In this document: piece by piece, positions 56,655 through 64,000 of the stretch | Layout of the letters: each line of letters starts with the position of its first letter | Numbering within the stretch: position 1 is the first letter of the stretch | Assembly (NCBI RefSeq): GCF_049532965.1 | Contig: NZ_CP186694.1 | Span: 5,456,001-5,520,000 of the forward strand | Reading direction: 5' to 3' | DNA from: Roseateles sp049532965 | GTDB taxonomy: Bacteria > Pseudomonadota > Gammaproteobacteria > Burkholderiales > Burkholderiaceae_C | DNA length: 64,000 nucleotides | Translations under genes and position numbers: made by a program | The notes under the pieces: model-generated | Seen by the model: only the letters and a program-made list of their open reading frames with translations | What the model was told of the DNA's origin: nothing | The model's database searches: none

Positions 56655-58334
56655 TCACCAGTTGCGGAAGCGCTGCGGCGGGCGGTAGAGGCCGCCGGAG
56701 GCACGCACCAGGTCGCGCATGCCGCGCGCGGCCAGCAGGTTGCGGGTGGCGTCGCGCGGGTCGATGCCGAGGTCCTCCGGCCGGCGGATGACCCCGCGAT
56801 CACGCAGGTTCTCCACGGCGCGTCGGTCCCGGCCCAGGCCGATGGCGGTGTAGCCGGCCACACCGCGGATCGCCTGCTCGCGTTCCTCGTCGTTGCGGCA
56901 CAGCAGCAGGTTGGCGATGCCTTCCTCGGTGAGGATGTGCGTGACGTCGCCGCCGTAGATCATGATCGGCGGCAGGTCCATGCCGGCCTGGCGTTGCAGC
57001 TCCCACGCGTCGAGCCGCTCGACGAAGGCGGGCTGCATGTGCTCTCGGAAGGTCTCCACCATCTGCACCACCAGCTTGCGGCCGCGCGGCGTCGCGGCAG
57101 CGCCGCTGAGGTGGCCGCGCGCCTCCTGGCCGGCCTTCAGCCATGCGGGGCTGGCGTGGCGCCGGCCGCGTGCGTCCGCGCCCATGTTGGGGGCGCCGCC
57201 GAAGCCTGCGATGCGGCCCAGCGTCGCCGTGGAGCTGTTGCCGTGCAGGTCGATCTGCAGCGTCGAGCCGATGAACAGGTCGCAGGCGTAATGGCCGGCG
57301 GCCTGGCAGAACGCGCGGTTGCTGCGCAGGCTGCCGTCCGGGCCGGTGAAGAAGACATCGGACCGGGCGCGGAGGTAGTCCTCCATGCCGAGCTCCGAGC
57401 CGAACGAATGGACCGACTCCACCCAGCCCGCCTCGATGGCGGGAATCAGCGCGGGATGGGGGTTCAGCGCCCAGTGGCGGCAGATCTTTCCTTTCAGCCC
57501 GAGCGATTCGCCGTAGGTGGGCAGCAGCAGCTCGATCGCGGCGGTGTCGAAGCCGATGCCGTGGTTCAGGCGCTGCACGCCGTACTCGGCATAGATGCCC
57601 TTGATGGCCATCATCGCCATCAGCACCTGGATCTCGCTGATCTGCGCGGGGTCGCGGGTGAACAGCGGCTCGATGAAATGCGGCGTCGGCGCGCGCACGA
57701 CGACGTCGACCCAGTCCGCCGGCACGTCGACGCGGGGCAGGGCGCTGCCCTCGGGCAGCAGTTCGTTGACTTGCGCGATGACGATGCCGCCGGAGAACGC
57801 GGTCGCCTCGACGATCGCCGGCGTGTCCTCGGTGTTGGGGCCGGTGTAGAGATTGCCGTGAACGTCGGCGGCCTGCGCGGCGATCAGCGAGACCTTGGGC
57901 GTGAGGTCCACGAAATAGCGGGAGAACAGTTCCAGGTAGGTGTGGATGGCGCCGATGCGGACGCGGCCGCTGGACAGCAGCTTGGCGAGCCGCGCGCCTT
58001 GCGGCCCGGAGAAGCTGAAGTCGAGCAGGCTCGCGATGCCGCGCTCGAAGACGTCCAGGTGTTCGGGCAGCGCCAGCACCGACTGCACCATGTGGAGGTC
58101 ACGGACTCGGGCGGGGTCGAGGCGCACCAGCGACTTTGCGAGGAAATCCGCCTGCTTCTGGTTGTTGCCCTCCAGGCAGACGCGGTCGCCGGGGCGGAGC
58201 ACGGCATGCAGCAGGTCGACGATCGCGTCGGTCGCCACGTGCTTGCCGGTGAAGCGCGAACCGAGCGCCTCCCGTGCGGTAGCGAGCCGGGCGGCGCGGT
58301 CGCGGGCCTTGGTGTCCATGGTGATGCGATCCAT
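56655..58334 (-). CDS. mdcA: Malonate decarboxylase alpha subunit MdcA
   Basis: From ATG 58334 the product is 559 aa; ATG 58319 is another candidate, and the frame begins at GTG 58340. It is a CoA-transferase-fold acetyl-S-ACP:malonate ACP transferase with L-E-G-N-N-Q-K-Q-A-D-F near 50, G-P-N-T-E-D-T near 165 and a G-x-D-T-A-A-I-E-L-L-L-P-T-Y stretch near 265. It releases acetate while charging the carrier with malonate. It is first in the mdc operon, 116 bp downstream of mdcR on the same strand. Confidence 0.93.
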   Translation of the reverse strand: MDRITMDTKARDRAARLATAREALGSRFTGKHVATDAIVDLLHAVLRPGDRVCLEGNNQKQADFLAKSLVRLDPARVRDLHMVQSVLALPEHLDVFERGIASLLDFSFSGPQGARLAKLLSSGRVRIGAIHTYLELFSRYFVDLTPKVSLIAAQAADVHGNLYTGPNTEDTPAIVEATAFSGGIVIAQVNELLPEGSALPRVDVPADWVDVVVRAPTPHFIEPLFTRDPAQISEIQVLMAMMAIKGIYAEYGVQRLNHGIGFDTAAIELLLPTYGESLGLKGKICRHWALNPHPALIPAIEAGWVESVHSFGSELGMEDYLRARSDVFFTGPDGSLRSNRAFCQAAGHYACDLFIGSTLQIDLHGNSSTATLGRIAGFGGAPNMGADARGRRHASPAWLKAGQEARGHLSGAAATPRGRKLVVQMVETFREHMQPAFVERLDAWELQRQAGMDLPPIMIYGGDVTHILTEEGIANLLLCRNDEEREQAIRGVAGYTAIGLGRDRRAVENLRDRGVIRRPEDLGIDPRDATRNLLAARGMRDLVRASGGLYRPPQRFRNW

Positions 58335-58450
58335 GGACACGGACGGTACGGGCGGTGCGGGCGTCGATCAATCAACCGGCGCGCCGGACGATTACGGCCA
58401 GCGGAACGGTCGGCGGAACGGTCAGCGGCGGGCTCGCCCGCGCGGAGCGC

Positions 58451-59365
58451 TCAGCCGCTGCCCAGGCGCAGCGTGCGGCTGGCGGCGAGCAGGGCGAGCA
58501 GGTTGGGATCGCGCTCGCGCGAGCGCAGGAAGCACAGCGCGATGGTCTGGCGCACGGCGTAGCGGTCCTCGAGCGGGATGAGGCGGACGCTGGGGGGCAG
58601 CACGGCGCGGATGCGGCCGGGGAGCAGGGTGCAGCCGATGCCGCCGCCGACGAGGTTCATCAACGAGAAGATGTCGTTGGTCTTCATCACGATCTGCGGT
58701 TCGAAGCCCGCGATGCGGAAGGCGTCGACGAAGCGGCTATAGGTGACGAAGCCTTCCTGCAGGCTGACGAAGCGCTCCTCGGCGCAGTCCTGCAGGTCGA
58801 TGGAGGCGCGGTCGGCGTAGGGCGACTGGGCGGGGGCGGCGAAGTAGACGTTGTCGTCGAAGAGCGCATGGGTCTCGACGTCGGGGGCGGCGTCGGGCAG
58901 GCCCATGACGGCGGCGTCGAGGGTGCCGTCGCGCAGGCGTTGCAGGAGGTCGGAGTTGGAGCCGAGGATCAGTTCGGCCTGGACGTCGGGCTTGCGGGCC
59001 TTGAGCGCCATGATCATCGAGGGGACGGTGCCGCTGGTCAGCGAGTACAGCGAGCCGATGCGGATGCGTTCGGCGGCATAGCCGGCGAGGGCGCGGGTGG
59101 CGCTGATGCCCTCGTCCATGCGCTGGAGGATCTCGCGGCCGACATCGGCCAGCGCATGGGCGGCATCGGTGGGCTGGAGGTTGCGGCCCTCCAGCCGGAA
59201 CAGCGCGCAGCGGGTGCCGGCCTCGAGCGAGTGCAGGGCGCGATGCACGCTGACCGCGCTGGTGCCCAGCCGCTCCGCGGCGCGCGCGAGGCTGCCACTC
59301 TCGAGGAAGGTGATCAGGATCTCGAGCTTGCGGAAGGTGATCTCTTCGCTGATGCGGGGGAGCAT
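58451..59365 (-). CDS. mdcR: LysR-family regulator of malonate use
   Basis: The start at 59365 (M-L-P-R-I-S-E-E-I-T-F-R-K) gives 304 aa, with the HTH at residues 10-65 (L-I-T-F-L-E-S-G-S-L-A-R-A-A-E-R-L-G-T-S-A-V-S-V-H-R-A-L-H-S-L-E). The effector domain ends near residue 290 (L-L-P-G-R-I-R-A-V-L-P-P). It is positioned directly ahead of mdcA in the same direction, whereas mdcR usually diverges or ends the operon. The stop of the upstream HEAT gene overlaps its start by one base, so it may be transcribed from the ABC transporter promoter as well as its own. Confidence 0.9.
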   Translation of the reverse strand: MLPRISEEITFRKLEILITFLESGSLARAAERLGTSAVSVHRALHSLEAGTRCALFRLEGRNLQPTDAAHALADVGREILQRMDEGISATRALAGYAAERIRIGSLYSLTSGTVPSMIMALKARKPDVQAELILGSNSDLLQRLRDGTLDAAVMGLPDAAPDVETHALFDDNVYFAAPAQSPYADRASIDLQDCAEERFVSLQEGFVTYSRFVDAFRIAGFEPQIVMKTNDIFSLMNLVGGGIGCTLLPGRIRAVLPPSVRLIPLEDRYAVRQTIALCFLRSRERDPNLLALLAASRTLRLGSG

Positions 59366-60252
59366 CACGTCTCCTCGAAGGCGTTCTTGACGGCGGCGAC
59401 GATGCGCTCGTGGTGCTCGTGCGGTTCCGATGCGCTGCAAGCTTCCATTGCGTCCCTCAACCTGGAGAGCCAGTAGGCGTCGGTGCCCTCCGAGCTTGCG
59501 CTCTCGACCGCGCGAAGAGTGGCCGCCAAACGGGGGTCACTCAGCGCCTCCGCCGCATCGAGCTCATACACATGGCACTCCGGCGTGAGCCGCTCGATCA
59601 GCAGGTCGACGATGCCGTCGTCCCGTCGCCGCGCCAGCCCGACCAGCGCCTCTCCGCGCACGTCGAGGTCCGGATCGTTCAAGTTCGTGCGCAGCGCCTC
59701 CCGGATCTCCGGCGTGTCGTCGCTGCGCAGCGTGCCGAGCCCGAAGGTGGCCCAGTCGCGCACCTCGTCCGACGGATCGGCTGCGAGGCGGATCAGCCCC
59801 TCGATCGCTTCCGGTTCCTCGTAGGAGCCCAAGGCCACGGCCACCTGCCATCGCATCCGGGGATCGACATGCGTCGAGAGCCGCAGCAACGCCTGCACGC
59901 TTGCCGCATGCGGCCGGTGCCCCAGGCCGCCGACCGCGGCGCGGACCACCTCCTGGTGCGGGTCCGACAGGCCAGCCAGCAGCAGTTGCTGGGTCTGCGC
60001 CTCGGCGTACAAGGTCCACTCGCCGTGTTCCTTGCGCATCAGCTGCGCCGCGATCGACAGGCCCACCGCGCGCCGGCGCGCGCGGGGACTCGCGCACAGA
60101 CGGGTGATCGTCGCCACCATCGCGGGCGAGCCGCGTCGCTGCAGCAACTCGATGGCCCGCCATCCGTCGGGCGCGTGCCAATGGCGCACCGCGTGGCGCA
60201 GCAATCGCTCGACGCTGGAGGACCGGATCCGGGGGCGGGCGATGCGTTTCAT
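59365..60252 (-). CDS. HEAT-repeat protein
   Basis: The start at 60252 (M-K-R-I-A-R-P-R-I-R) gives 295 aa. From about residue 55 to 290 the protein is a run of five or six HEAT/PBS-lyase-like helical pairs (e.g. D-P-H-Q-E-V-V-R-A-A-V-G-G-L-G; D-P-R-M-R-W-Q-V-A-V-A-L-G; D-P-S-D-E-V-R-D-W-A-T-F-G-L-G; D-P-D-L-D-V-R-G-E-A-L-V-G-L). It is likely a protein-binding scaffold without catalysis. It lies 59 bp after the ABC ATPase gene and overlaps mdcR. The partner is unknown. Confidence 0.85.
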   Translation of the reverse strand: MKRIARPRIRSSSVERLLRHAVRHWHAPDGWRAIELLQRRGSPAMVATITRLCASPRARRRAVGLSIAAQLMRKEHGEWTLYAEAQTQQLLLAGLSDPHQEVVRAAVGGLGHRPHAASVQALLRLSTHVDPRMRWQVAVALGSYEEPEAIEGLIRLAADPSDEVRDWATFGLGTLRSDDTPEIREALRTNLNDPDLDVRGEALVGLARRRDDGIVDLLIERLTPECHVYELDAAEALSDPRLAATLRAVESASSEGTDAYWLSRLRDAMEACSASEPHEHHERIVAAVKNAFEET

Positions 60253-60311
60253 CGGACGGGCTCGGAGATGCGAAGCCCCGACTCTACCCAGCCCGCGCCT
60301 CAATGCGTGCC

Positions 60312-61637
60312 TCAACGCGCGCCCGAGTCCTCCTCGCCGGTGGGCAGCCGCAGCGCGCCGGTGTTGTAGTCGTACTCGAAGACCTCCCCGTGCCGGGCCC
60401 AGGTGACCGCGGTCTGCAGCACCGCGTTGGCTTCGACATCGTCGAGGTGCTCGCTGAGCAGGCGCAGCACCGGCTTGTCCGGCATCACGCCGTTGGGCTC
60501 CTGCTCCAGGCTGTGGCGGATGTGCGCGATCAGCGGCACATGGCCCAGCAACTGCTGGCCGAAGAGGTCGCGCCGCAAGCCATGCGTGCCTTCGACGTAG
60601 CGCCGCCCGAGCGGCGTGAGCTTCAGGTCGCCGCTGTCGAGTTGCGCGAGCCCGAGCAGGGCCAACGCATGCGCCACTGGCAGCAGTTCGGCGTCGGGCA
60701 GCCCGGCCTCCTCGCCGAGTTGCGGCAGGTCCGCGCGGCCATCGAAGGGCGAATCGGCCAGCAACTCCAGCAGGCCGTCCATGCGCGCAACGTCGGCCGC
60801 CGGAAGTCGCTCGGCCAGCGGGGCGGGCGACACCGCCGCGTCCACCGTGCCGCTCATGCGCGCGGGACGTGCGGCGCCCGCCGTCATCAGCGCATAGACC
60901 TCGTCGATCAGCGCGCGCACATCGGCGCTGTCCGGATCCCGCGGCCGCGGCAACTGCACCGCCAGCTGACATCGGATCCGTCCCGGATCGCTGGCGAAGA
61001 TCAACACGCGATCGGCCATCATGACCGCCTCCTCGATGTTGTGCGACACGACCAGCATCGCCCGCGTCGGCATGTGCCCGCCGTCCCACAGCTCCAGGAT
61101 GTCCTCCCGCAGGCGCTCGCCCGTCAGGACATCGAGCGCCGAGAACGCCTCGTCCATCAGCAGCACGTCCGGATCGGTGACCAGTGCCCGGGCAATGCCC
61201 ACGCGCTGCCGCATGCCGCCCGAGAGCTCGCGTGGCAGGGCGCCCTCGAAGCCGCCCAGGCCGATCAGCGCGATGGCCGCCTCGGCCCTGGCTTCGCGTT
61301 CGGCCTTGGGGACGCCGCGCGCCTCCAGGCCCAGTTCGACGTTCTGCCGCACCGTCAGCCACGGGAACAGCGCGAAGGACTGGAACACCATGCTGACCCC
61401 GCGGGCCGGGCCGGACAGCGGCTGCTTGCGATAGCGGACCTGCCCCGCGTCGGCGGGCACCAGTCCCGCCATGATGCGCAGCAGCGTGCTCTTGCCAGAG
61501 CCGGACTGGCCGAGCAGCGCGACGATCTCGCCCTCGCGCAGGTGGAAGTCCACGTCCTCCAGCACGGGACGCGGATGGCCATCGGCGGAACGGAAACGCT
61601 TGCCGACGCCGTGAAGTTCGATGATGGATGCGCTCAT
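60312..61637 (-). CDS. ABC transporter ATPase with AAA-associated C-terminal domain
   Basis: The 441-aa protein has a nitrate/sulfonate-type ATPase domain (about 1-245): Walker A G-Q-S-G-S-G-K-S-T, Q-loop V-F-Q-S-F, signature L-S-G-G-M-R-Q-R-V and Walker B L-L-M-D-E-A-F-S-A-L-D. A C-terminal AAA-associated domain (about 285-430, with E-L-L-A-D-S-P-F-D-G-R-A-D-L-P) may respond to a small molecule or partner. It follows the fused permease by 10 bp. The substrate is unknown; nitrate-, sulfonate- or taurine-type anions are typical for the ATPase branch. Confidence 0.9.
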   Translation of the reverse strand: MSASIIELHGVGKRFRSADGHPRPVLEDVDFHLREGEIVALLGQSGSGKSTLLRIMAGLVPADAGQVRYRKQPLSGPARGVSMVFQSFALFPWLTVRQNVELGLEARGVPKAEREARAEAAIALIGLGGFEGALPRELSGGMRQRVGIARALVTDPDVLLMDEAFSALDVLTGERLREDILELWDGGHMPTRAMLVVSHNIEEAVMMADRVLIFASDPGRIRCQLAVQLPRPRDPDSADVRALIDEVYALMTAGAARPARMSGTVDAAVSPAPLAERLPAADVARMDGLLELLADSPFDGRADLPQLGEEAGLPDAELLPVAHALALLGLAQLDSGDLKLTPLGRRYVEGTHGLRRDLFGQQLLGHVPLIAHIRHSLEQEPNGVMPDKPVLRLLSEHLDDVEANAVLQTAVTWARHGEVFEYDYNTGALRLPTGEEDSGAR

Positions 61638-61647
61638 GGCGATGTCC

Positions 61648-63399
61648 TCAGAGATGCATGCGGTCTTCGGCCAGCCGGTATAGCCGGCGCCAGACGAAAT
61701 GGTTCAGGCCCATCACGAACAGGCACATCACGCCGATGCCCAGCGCGATGCGCGGGAAGTCGCCCCGGGCCGTCATCTCCGCGATGTAGCTGCCCAGGCC
61801 ATGCGCGTGCAGCGTGGTGTCGCCCCAGGACACGTACTCCGCGACGATGCTCGCGTTCCAGGAGCCGCCGCTGGCGGTGATCGCGCCGGTGACGAAGCTG
61901 GGGAACACCGCCGGCAACAGGTAGCGGCGCCATTTCAGCCAGCCCCGCAGACCGAGGTTGCGGGCGGCATGGCGCAGCTCGGCGGGGATGGTGGAAGCAC
62001 CGGCGATGACGTTGAACAGGAGGTACCACTGCGTGCCGAAGATCATCAGCGGCGACAGCCACACGTCGGGATTCAGCTTCCACCGCACGATCAGCACGAC
62101 CACCACCGGGAACAGCAGGTTGGCGGGAAAGGCGGCCAGGAACTGCGCCACCGCCTGCAGCCGCCCGGACCAGCGCGGGTTCATGCCGATCCAGATGCCC
62201 ACCGGCACCCACACCAGCGCGGCCAGTGCGATCAACACCATCACGCGGACCAGCGTGAGCACGCCCAGGCCGAGCACATGACCGGCCTCGCGCCAGCCGA
62301 CCTCCGCATGGATGAAGCTCACCAGCTGGTAGAGGGCCACGATCACCGCGGCGGCGAGCACCGCGTCCCATGCGCGCTGCCACGCGGCGCCCGTCAGGCG
62401 CGGGCGGGCGCGGATGGACGTGCCGTCGTGGTGGCGGCGGAACCAGACCAGGCTGCCTTCGAGCCGGCTGACGAGCCATGCCGCCACGCGTCGCGTCAGC
62501 GCCGTCCGGCGCAGCCAGTTCAGCATCCACGACTGCGGCGCGGCTTCGGTGCCGCTGTCCTCGAAGCGGAACTTGTCCGCCCACGCGACCAGCGGCCGGA
62601 ACACCAGTTGGTCGTAGAGCACGATGCCCACCAGCATCGCCAGGATCGCCCAGCCGATCGCCCCCAGGTCGCGGGCCTCGATCGCCATCGCGATGTAGGA
62701 GCCGACGCCCGGCAGCTTGATGTTCTGGCCGGACACCGCGATCGCCTCCGACGCGACGACAAAGAACCAGCCGCCGGACATCGACATCATCATGTTCCAC
62801 AGCAGGCCCGGCATCGCATAGGGCAGCTCCAGCCGCCAGAAGCACTGCCAGCCGGAGAGCTGGAAGACCCGCGCCGCCTCGTCGAGTTCCGACGGCACGG
62901 TGCGCAGCGACTGGTACAGGCTGAAGGCCATGTTCCAGGCCTGCGAGGTGAAGATCGCGAAGATGGCCGCGCACTCGACGCCGAGCAGGTTGCCGGGGAA
63001 CAGCGCGATGAAGCCAGTCACCGTGATCGACAGGAAGCCCAGGATGGGGATGGACTGCAGGATGTCGAGCATCGGCACCAGCACCTTTTCCGCGGCGCGG
63101 ACCTTCGCCGCCAGCACCGCGAAGGCCGCGCTGAACAGCAGCGCCAGGACCATCGCGGCCAGCATCCGCAGGTTGGTGCGCAGCAGGTAGTAGGGCAGGT
63201 GGGACGGATCCAGCGACAGCGGCAGCGGATCGCCGAGCGCGAACGGCCGCGTCATCTGCGAGGCCCCGTAGGCGAGCAGCACCAGCGCCGCCAGCACCAG
63301 CGGGAGCAAGGCCCAGTCCCAGCGGTTGGTGCCGGCCTCGACGGTCGCGCGGGGGAAGTACTGGCGGCGGTCGCGGAGGGTGGTCTTGTCGTTCTGCAT
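61648..63399 (-). CDS. ABC transporter permease, two fused domains
   Basis: The start at 63399 (M-Q-N-D-K-T-T-L) gives 583 aa. Two binding-protein-dependent permease domains are joined by a 60-residue cytoplasmic linker (about 315-375). Each half has an EAA loop (E-A-A-R-V-F-Q-L-S-G-W-Q-C-F-W-R-L-E-L-P; H-A-A-R-N-L-G-L-R-G-W-L-K-W-R-R-Y-L-L-P). The dimer is thus one chain. No binding protein lies in the window, unlike ordinary importers of this class. Together with the AAA-associated ATPase and HEAT protein it forms a small operon. Confidence 0.88.
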   Translation of the reverse strand: MQNDKTTLRDRRQYFPRATVEAGTNRWDWALLPLVLAALVLLAYGASQMTRPFALGDPLPLSLDPSHLPYYLLRTNLRMLAAMVLALLFSAAFAVLAAKVRAAEKVLVPMLDILQSIPILGFLSITVTGFIALFPGNLLGVECAAIFAIFTSQAWNMAFSLYQSLRTVPSELDEAARVFQLSGWQCFWRLELPYAMPGLLWNMMMSMSGGWFFVVASEAIAVSGQNIKLPGVGSYIAMAIEARDLGAIGWAILAMLVGIVLYDQLVFRPLVAWADKFRFEDSGTEAAPQSWMLNWLRRTALTRRVAAWLVSRLEGSLVWFRRHHDGTSIRARPRLTGAAWQRAWDAVLAAAVIVALYQLVSFIHAEVGWREAGHVLGLGVLTLVRVMVLIALAALVWVPVGIWIGMNPRWSGRLQAVAQFLAAFPANLLFPVVVVLIVRWKLNPDVWLSPLMIFGTQWYLLFNVIAGASTIPAELRHAARNLGLRGWLKWRRYLLPAVFPSFVTGAITASGGSWNASIVAEYVSWGDTTLHAHGLGSYIAEMTARGDFPRIALGIGVMCLFVMGLNHFVWRRLYRLAEDRMHL

Positions 63400-63678
63400 G
63401 GGAAGCCCCCGCACGAAAGCGCGCAGGATGCCCCGGGCGCCCTTCAGAAACCTGTCGCCACTCTGAGGGAAGACTGTCGGGTCGTCCCGTCTTGCGGTCC
63501 CGCCTTGCGGCCGACATGTATGGAGGCGCTCGATCGAGCGGGAAATCGCGACGCCGGGCATGTTTCTGTCATACGCGATTCGTAGAGTGGCGGCCTCCGA
63601 TCACCTGCTGGATGCCGCCATGTCCGACGCCCGCTTCGTTTCCGCCCCGCGCCCGCGCCTGCGCCGCGGCGCCGTCCT

Positions 63679-64000
63679 ATGACCTCACCTCCACGCACGG
63701 TGAACGCCGCTGCGTCGACCTCCTCCACACCGGCATCGACGGTCGACGCGCGTCTGCAAGCCGTCATCTTCGACTGGGCCGGCACGCTGGTCGATCACGG
63801 CTCGCTGGCGCCGACGCAGATCTTCGTCGACGCCTTCGCAACCTTCGGCATCGACCTGGCGCTCGAGGACGCGCGCGGCCCGATGGGGCTGTCCAAACGC
63901 GACCACATCCGGACGCTGCTGGTCGAGGCCCATGTTCAAGCGCAGTGGCGGGCCCGCTTCGGGCGTTCCTCGAGCGAGGCCGACATCGACGCGATCTATG
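63679..64000 (+). CDS. phnX: Phosphonoacetaldehyde hydrolase, 5' part (cut by window end)
   Basis: The frame opens at ATG 63679 and runs to the end of the window (107 residues). After a polar Ser/Thr-rich start it reads A-V-I-F-D-W-A-G-T-L-V-D-H-G-S-L-A-P, the HAD-family nucleophile motif with the PhnX-type cap start, and later P-M-G-L-S-K-R-D-H-I-R-T-L-L, the region bearing the Schiff-base Lys. PhnX converts phosphonoacetaldehyde to acetaldehyde and phosphate in 2-aminoethylphosphonate catabolism. It diverges from the ABC transporter operon; the partners phnW or a transporter may lie beyond the window. Confidence 0.88.
   Translation, partial: MTSPPRTVNAAASTSSTPASTVDARLQAVIFDWAGTLVDHGSLAPTQIFVDAFATFGIDLALEDARGPMGLSKRDHIRTLLVEAHVQAQWRARFGRSSSEADIDAIY

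Noticed and set aside
1..64000. tRNA or rRNA genes, prophage or integrative element
   Set aside because: No cloverleaf-like conserved segments, integrase, att repeats or phage structural genes were seen in either strand.

Overview
The window is a GC-rich (about 70 %), densely coded chromosomal stretch. The gene families present (NrtR-controlled NAD genes, the mdc malonate decarboxylase operon, PobA/PobR, FbpABC, a BMP-type ABC transporter and GspE/F/G genes with multiple pseudopilins) together with codon use suggest a betaproteobacterium of the order Burkholderiales, possibly the Roseateles/Mitsuaria group. This placement is inferred from gene content and not from a marker gene. I see no rRNA, tRNA, CRISPR array, transposase or prophage module.

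Layout. (1) 1-6.2 kb: a type II secretion/type IV pilus-like operon with four pseudopilin-type genes, gspG, gspF, gspE and split L/M-like assembly genes. (2) 6.2-9.9 kb: a convergent pair of small secreted cysteine proteins that look paralogous, a chemoreceptor, and a hicAB toxin-antitoxin pair with a palindromic operator. (3) 9.9-12.6 kb: a lipid-type trio (diacylglycerol kinase family, metallophosphoesterase, PAP2 phosphatase) whose convergent genes overlap at their 3' ends. (4) 12.7-14.8 kb: two overlapping Fic-family genes, both with Gln in place of the catalytic His. (5) 15-28 kb: a small unknown gene divergent from a LysR regulator; a Fur-box-preceded ferric ABC importer; a canonical Fic protein; a tartrate/malate-type dehydrogenase; an unknown gene followed by a 145-bp tandem repeat array; and a PepSY reductase plus siderophore receptor with its own Fur-like box.

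(6) 28.7-32.5 kb: an NAD-salvage locus. A degenerate-Nudix NrtR repressor diverges from a nicotinamidase-type hydrolase and nadE, with one copy of a shared 20-bp palindrome beside each gene. C-terminal remnants of pncB and of a nadM-Nudix gene lie before and after nadE, so an ancestral four-gene salvage operon appears to have been cut down. (7) 32.5-35.2 kb: pobA/pobR and a DUF1348 gene.

(8) 35.3-46.7 kb: a divergent catabolic locus and my main candidate for an under-described system. One arm encodes a GntR regulator, a BMP-type binding protein, an ABC ATPase, two permeases, an ADP-ribosylglycohydrolase-family enzyme and a PfkB kinase. The other arm encodes a TonB-dependent receptor and a phytase-like lipoprotein. 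An identical 12-bp palindrome sits inside the spacer of both divergent promoters. The cytoplasmic part matches the E. coli yegTUV/yegW set, but the single YegT permease is replaced by a full outer-membrane-to-cytoplasm uptake route. Its substrate is not known from sequence.

(9) 46.7-50.5 kb: a three-copy dispersed repeat that runs into the end of a histidine kinase gene, its divergent response regulator, a thioredoxin-like protein and a 35-bp perfect inverted repeat. (10) 50.5-59.4 kb: a complete malonate decarboxylase operon (mdcR, mdcA-C-D-E-G-B-H) followed by a MatC-type carrier. (11) 59.4-64 kb: a HEAT-repeat protein and an ABC transporter with a fused double permease and no binding protein. 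The truncated start of a phosphonoacetaldehyde hydrolase gene ends the window.
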